The position numbers and the translations under genes were made by a program. Shown here piece after piece: positions 54,541-63,529 of a DNA stretch of 64,000 nucleotides. The notes under the pieces were generated by a model that did no database searches, was not told the DNA's origin, and worked only from the letters and a program-made list of their open reading frames with translations. How positions within the stretch are numbered: position 1 is the first letter of the stretch; each line of letters begins with the position of its first letter. The DNA comes from Methylobacterium aquaticum (GTDB lineage: Bacteria; Pseudomonadota; Alphaproteobacteria; Rhizobiales; Beijerinckiaceae): positions 6,924,192 to 6,988,191 of the forward strand of contig NZ_CP043627.1 in NCBI RefSeq assembly GCF_016804325.1, in the 5' to 3' direction.

Positions 54541-54879
54541 ATGCTGACGTTGCGCAATCCCCTGGCGGCCGGCAAGCGGCTTTGGGTGGCGGCCACCCTG
54601 GTGGCCGGCGGTCTCCTCGCGGGAGGTGCCGCCGAGGCGGCCCCGTTCGCGCCCGGTGCCGCATCGGCGCCGTCCGCGGAGGTGATGCAGGTCCAGTACG
54701 GCCATCATCACGGCTGGGGCCACGGCCACCACCATGGCGGCTGGGGCCGTCACCACCATCACCACGGAGGTTGGGGGCATCACCGCCGCCACCACGGCTG
54801 GGGCCACCACCATCATCACCACCGGCACTGGGGCCATCATCACGGCCGGCACCATTACCGGGGCTACGGGTATTATTGA
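54541..54879 (+). CDS. Histidine/glycine-rich exported protein
   Basis: 112 residues. Signal-like N-terminus ([22 protein letters not shown]) followed from about residue 53 by a low-complexity tail in which about 28 of 60 residues are histidine, arranged as GWGHHH-type blocks with Gly, Trp and Arg, ending RGYGYY. GGAGGCG lies before the ATG at 54541. Such tails often bind Ni, Cu or Zn; a structural or metal-storage role is inference. No family name recognised. Confidence 0.75.
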   Translation: MLTLRNPLAAGKRLWVAATLVAGGLLAGGAAEAAPFAPGAASAPSAEVMQVQYGHHHGWGHGHHHGGWGRHHHHHGGWGHHRRHHGWGHHHHHHRHWGHHHGRHHYRGYGYY

Positions 54880-54946
54880 GGTGGTCGCCGCCCACACGGA
54901 CCACGAACCAAGAGGTTGATCGAAGATTACTTCTTGAGCGCGGGCT

Positions 54947-55112
54947 TCCCCCTCCCCCTCTGCGGGGGGGTGGCCTGCGCAGCAGGCCGGGAGAGGGGCA
55001 GCGCGACGCTGATCCAGTGGGAGCCTGCCAGAATGGTCGCGACCTTTCCGGAAGCGTCGCCCCCTCTCCCGACCCACTCCGTGGGGCACCCTCCCCGCAG
55101 AGGGGGGAGGGG
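54947..55112. repeat. Palindromic repeat, family E copy 2
   Basis: CCCTCCCCCTCTGCGGGGG ... and ...CACCCTCCCCGCAGAGGGGG arms with the same inner CGGGAGAGGGGC / CCCCTCTCCCG and centre GCGACGCTGATCCA ... GGTCGCGACCTTTCCGGAAGCG as 41824-42007. Fills the gap between the convergent histidine-rich and DUF2794 genes. Confidence 0.82.
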
Positions 55113-55210
55113 AAATCAGTGCCAGAGCGAGAACCGTTTTCGACGACGGCATCCCGCGTAGATGATTGCCGCCTCGCCGCATCCGCAAGGGATGGCGGCG
55201 GTTTAATCCC

Positions 55211-55585
55211 TCACACCACCCTGAGCGGCTTCTCCAGCACCCGCAGCACCTGCGCCAGGTCGTGTCCGCGCTTCAGGATGCGCCCGGTCTCGGCGATCAC
55301 CGCGTAGGCGCCCTGGCGGCGGGCGAGGCGGGGGTCCTTCTCGATGCGGTAGAGCGGCCGCTCGGAGGTGCGGCGATGGATCGAGAACACCGCCTTCTCG
55401 CGGGTGAAATCCATCGTGTAGTCCCGCCACTCGCCCTCGGCGACCATCCGGCCGTAGAGGTTCAGGATGATGCGCAGCTCGTCGCGATGGAAGGACACCT
55501 GCGGTGCAGCGCGCTGGGACGAGACCGGGAACGGTACAACCTGGGCGCTGGCGTTCCAGCTTTCGGCCGTCTCTCCTTCGCTCAT
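55211..55585 (-). CDS. DUF2794 domain protein
   Basis: 124 residues matching the alphaproteobacterial DUF2794 family over its whole length: VSFHRDELRIILNLYGRMVAEGEWRDYTMDF, AVFSIHRRTSERPLYRIEKDPRLARRQGAYAVIAETGRILKRGHDLAQVLRVLEKPLRVV. No signal or membrane segment. AGGAGAG precedes the ATG at 55585. Function unknown; it is conserved in Rhizobiales-type genomes. Confidence 0.88.
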   Translation of the reverse strand: MSEGETAESWNASAQVVPFPVSSQRAAPQVSFHRDELRIILNLYGRMVAEGEWRDYTMDFTREKAVFSIHRRTSERPLYRIEKDPRLARRQGAYAVIAETGRILKRGHDLAQVLRVLEKPLRVV

Positions 55586-55977
55586 CGTCTCTCCTGCCTG
55601 TCGGGGTGATTCGCGTCCGGGGACCGGATGCGGGATGACGAGCCGGCGAACGACCCGCCTTGCGACCATGATGGGATGGCACCGGCGGCCCCGCAAGGGT
55701 TGCGCCGGAGAGACACCGAGCCGGCAACAAGCAGCCACACAGCAAAAATACCCGGAAACGGCCGCCGATGCCCACAAAGCGCCATAATCGCGCCGCGCGC
55801 CGGCCTTGATGCGCGCGTAGGGGTGGGTCGACCTCATGGCCCGGCTCGTTGGCCGCTCCGGTACCCAGCCCCCCAGCCCCCGCGATGCCGGCGGGCCGGG
55901 CCTCCTCCGAGGTTTCGAGACCCAAACGACTTCAGGGCCGCCTCCTCGGAGCGCGGTCCCTTTTTTGACGCGAGCCC
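55586..55977. other. Intergenic stretch upstream of the DUF2794 gene
   Basis: 392 bases. No palindromic repeat or RNA gene was recognised. An open frame of 67 codons on the minus strand overlaps the DUF2794 start codon (ATGA) but has no ribosome binding site and is not counted as a gene. Confidence 0.4.
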
Positions 55978-56130
55978 TTACGGCTGCATCCACATCTGGA
56001 CGGCGAGCGCGCGGGCGCGGGCGACCCGGATGTGGTCGAGTGTCGAGAATCCGATCGTCAGGGCTCCGGCCAGGAGCACGACGGGCAGGGCGAGCGCCAG
56101 GTAGGGATTCTGCCGCGGCGGCGTGGTCAT
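55978..56130 (-). CDS. Small single-pass membrane protein (50 residues)
   Basis: ATG at 56130 with GAGGAGG directly upstream. MTTPPRQNPYLALALPVVLLAGALTIGFSTLDHI has one clear transmembrane helix (about 10-29) and a basic C-terminal helix. No family recognised. Confidence 0.6.
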   Translation of the reverse strand: MTTPPRQNPYLALALPVVLLAGALTIGFSTLDHIRVARARALAVQMWMQP

Positions 56131-56243
56131 GCATCCTCCTCGTTTTTTTTCGGGTGCGCTGTCCGTTCCGGAACGCGCCCGCCCCCAATTGGTGCCGGCG
56201 GACCGGCCATCCGGCAAGAGCGCCCCGTCCCCCCAGCCCTGCC

Positions 56244-56489
56244 TCACCCCGCGAGCGGCGCGAAGAAACAGAAGACGGCGTCGCCGCGATGGCACCAGTG
56301 ATAGCGCCCGTCCTGGCTCGGCCGCACCTTCGCCGATGGCACGAAGATCCCGTGCGTCCGATAGCCGCCCGGCACCTCGACCGCATCGGTGACCGGCTCG
56401 CAATCCTCGTCCGAGCAGCACTCGAACGGGTACCAGGAATGGGCCGGCTGGACGAGGGAAAGCGCGGCGACGGCGAGGGCGACCTTCAT
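56244..56489 (-). CDS. Small secreted cysteine-containing protein (81 residues)
   Basis: Signal peptide MKVALAVAALSLVQPAHS, then WYPFECCSDEDCEPV, a YRTHGIFVP segment and YHWCHRGDAVFCFFAPLAG: five cysteines in the mature part. Predicted periplasmic, disulfide-bonded. GGAGG precedes the ATG at 56489. The WYPxECCSDxDC pattern recurs in small secreted proteins of related genera as far as I recall; function unknown. Confidence 0.72.
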   Translation of the reverse strand: MKVALAVAALSLVQPAHSWYPFECCSDEDCEPVTDAVEVPGGYRTHGIFVPSAKVRPSQDGRYHWCHRGDAVFCFFAPLAG

Positions 56490-56775
56490 GGGCGTCGGAC
56501 CTCCGGCGGCTGGGCCCCTGAGAAGATTTCGCAAGAGGAGTGGCCGGTTTCGCGACACCACTTTGCGACGATACCAGAATCCCGGATCGACGAAGCGTTG
56601 GCAAGCTCCGGGTGCGGCGGGGCCGGTCCCGTGCGGCTCTGCCTCGCCCCGCCATGTCGGGACGAGGTCGAGGATGGGGGGCGCACCGCCGGACAGCGTC
56701 GGCACGCCCCGGGTTTGGGCCCACGAGGCCTGCCCGAAGTCCCGCCCCGGCGCAGGTTCTCGCCGCGGGACCGGC

Positions 56776-57768
56776 TCAGCCGCCCGCGCTCTCGATGCCT
56801 GCCATCCCGCCCGGAGCGTAGCGCGCCCCCGCCGCGGCGCCGGGGGCGAACAGCCCATCGAGGGCGGCGATGTCGGCCGGGCTGAGCGCGAGGTCGGCGG
56901 CCGCCGCGTTCTCGGCCAGGCGCTCGGGCCGGCGGGTGCCCGGGATCGGGACGACGAGGGGTGAGCGGGTCATCAGCCAGGCCAGGGCGACCTGCCCGGC
57001 GGTGACCCCGCGCGCGCGGGCGAAATCGCCTAGCGCGTCCGCGAGGCGGCGGTTCCGATCCAGGGCCTCGCCCTGGAAGCGCGGATTGCCGCGGCGAAAA
57101 TCGTCCGGCGCCAGGGCCTCGACGTCGACCGCGCCGGTGAGGAAGCCGCGGCCGAGCGGCGAGTAGGCGACGAGGGCGACATCGAGATCGCGGCAGGTCT
57201 CGATCAGGCCGGCTTCGGGCTCCCGGCTCCACAGGGAATACTCGGTCTGCACCGCGGCGATCGGGTGGACCGCATCGGCCGCCCGCAGGGTCTCGGGCGA
57301 GACCTCCGACAGGCCGAGCGCCCGCACCTTCCCGGCTTCGACGAGGCGCGCCATGGCGCCGACCATCTCGTCGATCGGCACCGACGGGTCGCGGCGATGG
57401 CAATAATAGAGGTCGATGGTCTCGACGCCGAGGCGGCGCAGCGAGGCTTCGCACGCGGCCGTGAGATAGGCCGGACTGTTGTCGATCCGCCGCTCGGTCG
57501 AGCCCTCCCGGCGCACGATGCCGAACTTCGTCGCCAGGACGATCCGGTCGCGGCGGCCCTTCAGCACGCGGCCGAGCAGCTCCTCGTTGCGCCCGAGGCC
57601 GTACGTGTCGGCGGTGTCGAGGAAGTCGTAGCCGAGGGACAGCGCGGCCTCCAGGGCGGCGGGGGCCGCCGCCTCGTCGGTCGGGCCGTAGAATTCCGAG
57701 AAGCCCATGCAGCCGAGGCCGGGGGCGGTGACGGTGAGGCCGGAGCGGCCGAGGGAACGTCGTTGCAT
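56776..57768 (-). CDS. Aldo/keto reductase
   Basis: 330-residue TIM-barrel NADPH-dependent oxidoreductase. The catalytic tetrad is visible: D51 and Y56 in FLDTADTYG, K81 in VLATKFG and H124 in DLYYCHRRD. The NADP site IPGTRRPERLAEN is near the C-terminus. Belongs to the YajO/aryl-alcohol dehydrogenase-like branch. Start at 57768 has AGGAG upstream. Divergent from a LysR regulator, which is the usual partner of such genes. Confidence 0.93.
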   Translation of the reverse strand: MQRRSLGRSGLTVTAPGLGCMGFSEFYGPTDEAAAPAALEAALSLGYDFLDTADTYGLGRNEELLGRVLKGRRDRIVLATKFGIVRREGSTERRIDNSPAYLTAACEASLRRLGVETIDLYYCHRRDPSVPIDEMVGAMARLVEAGKVRALGLSEVSPETLRAADAVHPIAAVQTEYSLWSREPEAGLIETCRDLDVALVAYSPLGRGFLTGAVDVEALAPDDFRRGNPRFQGEALDRNRRLADALGDFARARGVTAGQVALAWLMTRSPLVVPIPGTRRPERLAENAAAADLALSPADIAALDGLFAPGAAAGARYAPGGMAGIESAGG

Positions 57769-57863
57769 CGCAGCACTCCTGGGCGGACCGCACCGATCTG
57801 GCGCTCCGGCACCCATCGGATAAGCTGCGCCGTTCCGCATGAACCGATGAGCCAGGCTCACCA

Positions 57864-58796
57864 ATGGTCCGCGACGACCTCTCCGACCTCGCGGCCTTCG
57901 CGGCGGTGGCCCGGCACCGCAGCTTCCGGCGCGCCGCCGCCGAACTCGGCCTGTCGCCCTCGGCGCTGAGCCACGCCTTGCGCGGGTTGGAGGAGCGGAT
58001 GGGCGTGCGCCTTCTCAACCGCACCACCCGCAGCGTCGCCCCGACCGAGGCCGGTGCCGCCCTGCTGCGGCGGCTCGGCCCCGCCCTCGACGACATCGCG
58101 CAGGCGGTGGCGGCGGCGCGGGCGTCCGCCGCGCGGCCCACCGGCACCTTGCGGCTCAACGCGCCGCGTAGCGCCTGCCGGCTGGTGCTGATGCCGCTCC
58201 TGACCCGCTTCCTGGCCCTGTATCCGGAGATCCGCGTCGAGGTGGCGAGCGACGACGCGCTGACCGACATCGTCGGCGAGGGCTTCGATGCCGGGATCCG
58301 CTTCGGCGAGCGCCTCGCCCTCGACATGGTGGCGGTGCCGGTGAGCGGGCCGCAACGCTTCGCCGTCGTCGCCGCGCCCGCCTACCTGGCGCGCCGGAGC
58401 GTTCCGGCCGTACCGTCGGACCTCGCCGGGCATGCCTGCCTGCGCCAGCGCTTTCCCGGCGGCAGCCTGTTCCCCTGGGAGCTGGAGCGCGACGGCGTCG
58501 CGGAAGCCGTCGCGGTCGACGGCCCCTTGATCCTCGGCGACCAGGACCTGATCCGGCTCGCCGCCCTCGACGGGCTCGGGATCGGCTTCGTCTTCGAGGG
58601 ATATGTCGCCGACGACCTCGCGGCGGGCCGCTTGGTGCGGCTGCTCTCGCCGTGGTGTCCGCCCTTCCCGGGTTTCCACCTCTACCATCCCGGTCGCCGG
58701 CAGGTGCCGGCGCCGCTCCGGGCCTTCCTCGACCTGGTGCGGGAGGCGGGGCGGTCCGCGCCGCCCGGAGCCGGGCCGCCTCCCGCCTGCCCGTGA
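57864..58796 (+). CDS. LysR-family transcriptional regulator
   Basis: 310 residues. Winged helix-turn-helix (about 1-63: LSDLAAFAAVARHRSFRRAAAELGLSPSALSHALRGLEERMGVRLLNRTTRSVAPTEAG) and a LysR substrate-binding domain of the CrgA-like type (LNAPRSACRLVLMPLLTRFLALYPEIRVEVASDD, GFDAGIRFGE). The 95-base divergent gap with the aldo/keto reductase should hold the operator; it probably controls that gene and itself. Confidence 0.93.
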   Translation: MVRDDLSDLAAFAAVARHRSFRRAAAELGLSPSALSHALRGLEERMGVRLLNRTTRSVAPTEAGAALLRRLGPALDDIAQAVAAARASAARPTGTLRLNAPRSACRLVLMPLLTRFLALYPEIRVEVASDDALTDIVGEGFDAGIRFGERLALDMVAVPVSGPQRFAVVAAPAYLARRSVPAVPSDLAGHACLRQRFPGGSLFPWELERDGVAEAVAVDGPLILGDQDLIRLAALDGLGIGFVFEGYVADDLAAGRLVRLLSPWCPPFPGFHLYHPGRRQVPAPLRAFLDLVREAGRSAPPGAGPPPACP

Positions 58797-58804
58797 CCGG
58801 GCCG

Positions 58805-59203
58805 TCACGCGCGCGGCGGGTCGAGCAGCACCCAGAGCCGCGCGATCCGCCCGTCGACGATCTCGGCGGCATCCATCCCGGTCACCGCGACGGGGCCGCC
58901 CTCGGGACCTGCCGTCCAGCGCAGGGTGCCGAGGCCGTGATGGCCGACGGCCCTGCCCTCGGGAACGAACCGGAAGCCCGGTCCGAAATGATCGAGCAGC
59001 CGGCCGGCCACCTCGGAGATCGCCGCCCGGCCCCGGACGGGGCCCGTCGGCTCGAACATCACCGGCTCGGCGACGAAGAGCTCGTCGAGGGCGGCGGCTC
59101 GCCCGGCCGGGTCGCGCTCGTTGAAGACGCGCGCGAGGTTGGCGCGCAGCAGACGGTCGTAATCGGGCTCGCCCGCGGCAGGATCCGTCGTGGTGTCCGG
59201 CAT
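58805..59203 (-). CDS. SnoaL/NTF2-like fold protein
   Basis: 132 residues. The pattern VFNERDPAGRAAALDELFVAEPVMFEPTGPVRGRAAISEVAGRLLDHFGPGFRFVPEGRAVGHHGLGTLRW ... GMDAAEIVDGRIARLWVLLD is that of a nuclear-transport-factor-2-like cone fold. Such small proteins bind or isomerise hydrophobic ligands; the ligand is unknown. Convergent with the LysR gene (8 bases apart) and just downstream of the alpha/beta hydrolase on its own strand. Confidence 0.72.
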   Translation of the reverse strand: MPDTTTDPAAGEPDYDRLLRANLARVFNERDPAGRAAALDELFVAEPVMFEPTGPVRGRAAISEVAGRLLDHFGPGFRFVPEGRAVGHHGLGTLRWTAGPEGGPVAVTGMDAAEIVDGRIARLWVLLDPPRA

Positions 59204-59227
59204 GGTCCGTCCTTTCCGCCCGCGGGA

Positions 59228-60064
59228 TCAGGCCGTCACGAAGGCGAGGAGATCGGCGTTCACCGTCTCGGCGTGGGTCGTGAGCATGCCGTGGGGCAGC
59301 CCCGGATAGGTCTTGAGCGTGCCGTTGCGCAGAAGCGTCACGGATTTCCGGCCGCTGGCGTCGATCGGGACGATCTGGTCGTCCTCGCCGTGGAGCACGA
59401 GGGTCGGCACCGAGATCGCCCGCAGATCCTCGGTCTGGTCGGTCTCGGAGAAGGCCTTGATGCCGTCGTGATGGGCCAGGGCCGAGCCCATCATGCCTTG
59501 ACGCCACCAGTTGCGGACAACGCCCTCCTGGACCTGCGCCCCCGGCCGGTTGAAGCCGTAGAACGGCCCGGCCGCGACATCGAGGAAGAACTGTGCCCGG
59601 TTGGCGGCGAGGGCCGCGCGGAACCCGTCGAAGACCGCGAGCGGCAGGCCGCCGGGATTGGCCCCGGTCTTCAGCATCAGGGGCGGCACGGCACTGACGA
59701 GGACCGCCTTGGCGACCCGCCCCTGCGGCTCGCCGTGGCGCGCGACGTAGCGGGCGACCTCGCCGCCGCCGGTCGAATGCCCGATATGGATCGCGTTCGT
59801 CAGCCCGAGCCTGTGTACCACCGCCGCCGCGTCCGCGGCGTAATGGTCCATGTCGTGCCCGCCGGGCGCCTGCGACGAGCGGCCGTGGCCGCGCCGATCA
59901 TGGGCGACGACCCGGTAGCCGTGCTGCAGGAAGAACAGCATCTGCGCGTCCCAGTCGTCGGAGGAGAGCGGCCAGCCGTGATGGAACACGATGGCCTGCG
60001 CCTCCCGCGGCCCCCAATCCTTGTAAAAGATCTCCACGCCGTCGCCGGTGGTCACGAAGCCCAT
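59228..60064 (-). CDS. Alpha/beta hydrolase, chloroperoxidase/arylesterase type
   Basis: 278 residues. Nucleophile S97 in GHSTGGGEV, oxyanion-region FHHGWPLSSDDWD, RVVAHDRRGHGRS, acid residue in LHGEDDQIVP and base histidine in YPGLPHGM form a complete triad, as in non-haem chloroperoxidases and peroxidase-type esterases. GCAGGAG precedes the ATG at 60064, which is the first codon of the conserved MGFVTTGDGVEIFYKDWG. Cytoplasmic. Two-gene unit with the SnoaL-like gene (24-base gap). Confidence 0.92.
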   Translation of the reverse strand: MGFVTTGDGVEIFYKDWGPREAQAIVFHHGWPLSSDDWDAQMLFFLQHGYRVVAHDRRGHGRSSQAPGGHDMDHYAADAAAVVHRLGLTNAIHIGHSTGGGEVARYVARHGEPQGRVAKAVLVSAVPPLMLKTGANPGGLPLAVFDGFRAALAANRAQFFLDVAAGPFYGFNRPGAQVQEGVVRNWWRQGMMGSALAHHDGIKAFSETDQTEDLRAISVPTLVLHGEDDQIVPIDASGRKSVTLLRNGTLKTYPGLPHGMLTTHAETVNADLLAFVTA

Positions 60065-60172
60065 CGAGACTCTCCTGCCGCGGGGCCGATGCACCCTGCA
60101 CCGGTATGTCAGACCCGGCCGGCAGGGTCTAACATATCGGGAAGCCTGTGAAGGGGGCGCTTCGCGGCGTGC

Positions 60173-60403
60173 TCAGTCCGTCTCGTCGGTCGGCTCCTCC
60201 GGCGACGGCTCGGCCGGTGTGGCCTGCTCGTCGGGCTCGTCCGCCTCGGTCGGCTGGGGCTGGTAGGCGGGCTTGGCGGGCTTGTTCCTGCGCGCCGCCG
60301 GGGCCGCCTGATGGGTCGGCATGTCCGCCAGCCGCGCGATGCGCGCCTTGAACTCTTCGTTCGACGGGCTGCGGGCCGAGCCGGTGATGAACATCTTGGC
60401 CAT
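60173..60403 (-). CDS. Hypothetical protein with acidic Pro/Glu-rich tail (76 residues)
   Basis: MAKMFITGSARSPSNEEFKARIARLADMPTHQ is followed by a basic segment and a strongly acidic Pro/Glu/Asp/Thr tail (TEADEPDEQATPAEPSPEEPTDETD). GAGAGGA precedes the ATG at 60403. No family recognised; the tail is probably disordered. Confidence 0.55.
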   Translation of the reverse strand: MAKMFITGSARSPSNEEFKARIARLADMPTHQAAPAARRNKPAKPAYQPQPTEADEPDEQATPAEPSPEEPTDETD

Positions 60404-60672
60404 GGCCAATCCTCTCGTGCGGGAAAGCGGACCCGCCGGAGGCGCCTCTGCCCGCGATCGGTGCCGCTGGACAGATTTGGCGATCATATCGGAAAGGATA
60501 TGGCGCAGCCGAAAGCTCGAGCTTCCGGATCCACGACAGTCAGCCGATGATCGTCCGTTCGACGATGAACGGTTTCATCGCCGCCGGCAAGCTGCATTCG
60601 TCATGAGGACCGCTCGGCGCGACGGCGCCTTTGCTCGACCGGATATCGGGCCCGGGGGATTTTTTCGACGAC

Positions 60673-60754
60673 GCGGAGGCCGGTTCGTCACGGACGACGC
60701 GGCACGATCGAAAACCCGGATCGGCATCCGGTCGCAACGCGACCGGCCGCTGCT
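60673..60754 (+). repeat. Dispersed repeat, family F copy 2
   Basis: 82 bases matching the inverse of 27841-27922, including the hairpin GGTCGCAACGCGACC. It abuts the stop codon of the small gene at 60755-60958. The upstream part of the gap (60404-60672) shows no further recognised sequence. Confidence 0.6.
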
Positions 60755-60958
60755 TTAGCGGCGGCGCGGATCCGCGGGGCGGAAGGCGCGCTCCACGGCG
60801 GCGGTGGCGCTGGCATAGGCCCGCTCCTCGCTGTCGTGCGGCCGGTCCGACCGCTCCAGCAGCTTGCCGTGCTTGCGGATCGCCCAGCCGAATTTTCCTT
60901 TCGGGCTGCTCAGCGGGGCCACCTCGATGGTGAAGGGATAGAATTCGTTGTCGCTCAT
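60755..60958 (-). CDS. Small hypothetical protein (67 residues)
   Basis: MSDNEFYPFTIEVAPLSSPKGKFGWAIRKHGKLLERSDRPHDSEERAYASATAAVERAF: a beta-rich first half and an alpha-helical second half, a layout common to small unknown cytoplasmic proteins. The ATG at 60958 lacks a strong ribosome binding site. Stop lies against the family F repeat. Confidence 0.55.
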   Translation of the reverse strand: MSDNEFYPFTIEVAPLSSPKGKFGWAIRKHGKLLERSDRPHDSEERAYASATAAVERAFRPADPRRR

Positions 60959-61220
60959 CCGTGGAACTATGGCACGGAACCCCCGCGGAGGACAAACTGT
61001 CCGCCGGCCGAATCCGCCCCTCTCTACCACCCATTTGCCGCCCTCGACGCGGCGCCCCGGCCCGTGCGATAGCCGGGGCCGTTCCGGTGTCCGGTCGGCA
61101 GGACGAAGCGGCCGATGCCCGGCGGAACCGCCCCGCCTGCGTTGCGTCCCGACACTGCGTGTTCCGACCGCGGAACGCGACCGCTCCCCGGCACGGCGCG
61201 GTCCCGATGGAGTCCGATCC

Positions 61221-61934
61221 TTGATCCCCTGGGTTCACCTCGATACCAGCGCCATCCCCGGCGAGACCGCTTCCTTGCGCCTGATGCGCCGGGGCGACGA
61301 GTTCGCGATCGTGGTCGATTCGATCGAGCTGATGAACAGCCGCCGCAGCGGCTCGGAGCGGGCGCTCGCCAGCCTCGCCTGCGGGCGCCTGCGCGAGACC
61401 CGGGCGCCCCGGGTGCTGATCGGCGGGCTCGGCATGGGCTTCACGCTCCGGGCGGCCCTGTCCGAGCTGGCGCCGGACGCGCAGGTCGTCGTCGCCGAGC
61501 TGATCCCGGCCGTCGCCGCCTGGGCGCGGGGACCGCTCGCACACATCTTCGCCGGCAGCCTCGACGACCCCCGGGTGGTGCTGCACGAGACCGACGTCCA
61601 CGACCTGATCGCGGCGAGCCCCGGCCGCTACGACGCCATCCTGCTCGACGTCGACAACGGCCCCGAGGGGCTGGTGCAGCGCAGCAATGACCGGCTCTAC
61701 GACGTGGCGGGCCTAGGGACCGCCCACCGGGCCCTGCGCCCGGGCGGGCTGCTCGGCGTGTGGTCGGAGAGCCCCGACCGCAAGTTCAAGTCCCGGCTGC
61801 AGCGCGGCGGCTTTGCGGTCGAGGAGCACAAGGTCCGCTCGGCCGGAAGCGGCGGGCGGCACGTGGTCTGGATCGGCGAGAAGATGGGCGGGGCAGCCGC
61901 GGCGCCCGGGCGGCGTGATCCCAACGGTCGTTGA
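61221..61934 (+). CDS. Spermidine synthase-like methyltransferase-fold protein
   Basis: 237 residues. VLIGGLGMGFTLRAAL is the S-adenosyl-binding loop, AQVVVAELIPAVAAWA the acidic motif II, and YDAILLDVDNGPEGL a conserved active-site-like stretch, as in polyamine synthase homologues. Length and N-terminus are shorter than SpeE, so true spermidine synthesis is unproven. TTG at 61221 with GGAG 8 bases upstream is used; the longer ATG reading at 60948 runs through non-coding DNA. The final TGA and the last six codons lie inside the family G repeat. Confidence 0.75.
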   Translation: MIPWVHLDTSAIPGETASLRLMRRGDEFAIVVDSIELMNSRRSGSERALASLACGRLRETRAPRVLIGGLGMGFTLRAALSELAPDAQVVVAELIPAVAAWARGPLAHIFAGSLDDPRVVLHETDVHDLIAASPGRYDAILLDVDNGPEGLVQRSNDRLYDVAGLGTAHRALRPGGLLGVWSESPDRKFKSRLQRGGFAVEEHKVRSAGSGGRHVVWIGEKMGGAAAAPGRRDPNGR

Positions 61935-62045
61935 AAACGACCTGTAATTTCGGTCTCGACTGGTCGTGAAGCTTCCGGCTCGGCGTCGAGACTTCGAGAT
62001 GGGTCAAACGCCCGGTGCATCGGCATCCGAGGCAGTCGGTCTTGG
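61916..62045. repeat. MITE-like repeat, family G copy 3 (diverged, inverted)
   Basis: Aligned to the reverse complement of 43163-43291 it keeps TCCCAACGGTCGTTGAAAACG, the GACTTCGAGATGG block and CCGGTGCATCGGCATCC in order over the full 130 bases, but with many substitutions and a decayed tip. It overlaps the 3' end of the spermidine synthase-like gene. The rest of the gap to 62183 shows nothing recognised. Confidence 0.7.
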
Positions 62046-62183
62046 AGGCAATGCGGTGCCGCGATCCGACGGCCGCCGCCGCGGACCGGGCGGTTGCCGG
62101 GCGATCGATCGATTTGCGTCGCCACCGACGGCATGCAACCTTGGCGGCGAGGGGCGGCGGGCCGCACCGGACTCGAGCCTGAC

Positions 62184-63227
62184 ATGACCGTGCGCGGCCC
62201 CACCCTGTGCCTGGGCGGCTCGACCTCCGGGCCGCGGACAATCCCGGCCTGGCGCGAGGCCGTGGCGCCGTTCTGGGACGTCGAGATCCGCAAGGAGGAC
62301 ACCCAGGACTTCCGCGGCCGGTCGGACGTCTATCACCTCGGCAACGCGATCGTCGGCCTCACGGCGGCATCCGGCCTGCGCAACGAGCGCTCGCGCGGCC
62401 TCGTCGCCCGCATGGGTGTCGATCACGTCGCGGCGCAGATCCGGATCGAGGGCCGGGCCCTGCTCCGGGCGGCCGGGTGCGAGACGCCGATGGAGCCCGG
62501 GGACGTCGCGCTCCTCGACCTCGCGCAACCCCTCTCCCTCGACTCGACCGATTACCGCGCCGTCACCGTCATCATCCCGCGCCGCCTCTTTCCGGAGGGC
62601 GGAGCGCGGCTCGACGAGGCGCACGGCGTGGTCCTGCGCGGCGCCGAGCCGTTCGGACGGCTCGTCGGGGACCACTTGCGTGCCTTCGGCGAGACCATCC
62701 CGCGCCTAGCCCCGGCCGAGGCGCGCGCCGCCGCGCAGGCCACGGCCCTCCTCCTGTCCGCGGCGGGCGCGGCGAGCGGGGCGGCCGCCGACCGCGCGGT
62801 GCTCGCAGCGCGCGCCGGTCTTCCTCGCCATCCGCAGCCACATCGATGCCGAGATCGGGTCCGCCGACCTGAGCGTGGACCGGATCTGCCACCGCTTCGG
62901 CGTGTCCCGCAGCGGGCTCTACCGCCTGTTCGCGCCGCTCGGCGGCGTGGCGGAGTATATCCGCCGGCGCCGGCTCGCCCGCGCCTACCGGGAGCTTGCC
63001 GAGGGAGGAGGGCAGGGCGCCCGGGTCTCCGAGATCGCCTATCGCTTCGGCTATGGCAGCCGGCGAGCTTCGCCACCGCCTTTCGCATGGAATTCGGGAT
63101 GAGCCCTGCCGAGGTGAAGGCCGGGGCGCGGGCCGACGTCGCGCCGGCCGGCCGGCCCGTGCAGCCGGAGCCGCCCGCCGGCGGCTGGGACGCCTTCTAC
63201 GACTGGGTCCTGATGCTCGATGCCTGA
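62184..63227 (+). pseudogene. AraC-family regulator, broken by two compensating frame shifts
   Basis: Expected 348 residues. The N-terminal half (62184 to about 62810) is an AraC cupin-type domain (VEIRKEDTQDFRGRSDVYHLGN, ARMGVDHVAAQIRIEG, MEPGDVALLDLAQPL). The DNA-binding half reads in another frame (DLSVDRICHRFGVSRSGLYRLFAPLGGVAEYIRRRRLARAYREL, RVSEIAYRFGYGS) and the tail returns to the first frame (ASFATAFRMEFGMSPAEVK). Breaks: the GC dinucleotide run at 62808-62815 (two bases short) and CC at 63060-63061 (one C short). Restoring both gives a normal AraC protein. Confidence 0.8.
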
Positions 63228-63529
63228 TGCCGGCGGCCCGAGGTCGGCTGCGTCCGACTGTCGGCATGACGCGGGATCCGGGGGATCACGTCCGGATCGC
63301 GCGTGACCGGCCCGCGACCGCGGCGCCTTGCTCCGGCACGCTCGAGCGAAGGCGCTGTCCTCGTCGCGACGGCGGTTGCGCAGGGGTCGCCGATCGATCG
63401 GACCGCCGATGGGGATTTTCCGGCGGATCGCTCGAATGCCGCCGATCGGATGCAAGGCGGGCTTAACGCCGGCCGGCGATCGTGGCTTCCACATCCGGCC
63501 GCGCGATGCGGCGGCGAGGGGAGACGGCG

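Noticed and set aside
55582..55785. 67-codon open frame overlapping the DUF2794 start
   Set aside because: No ribosome binding site or recognisable motif, despite a short hydrophobic run; the overlap with the real start codon looks accidental.
60986..61006. Inverted repeat CGGAGGACA-AAC-TGTCCGCCG upstream of the spermidine synthase-like gene
   Set aside because: Eight of nine pairs only and over 200 bases from the start; too weak to call an operator.
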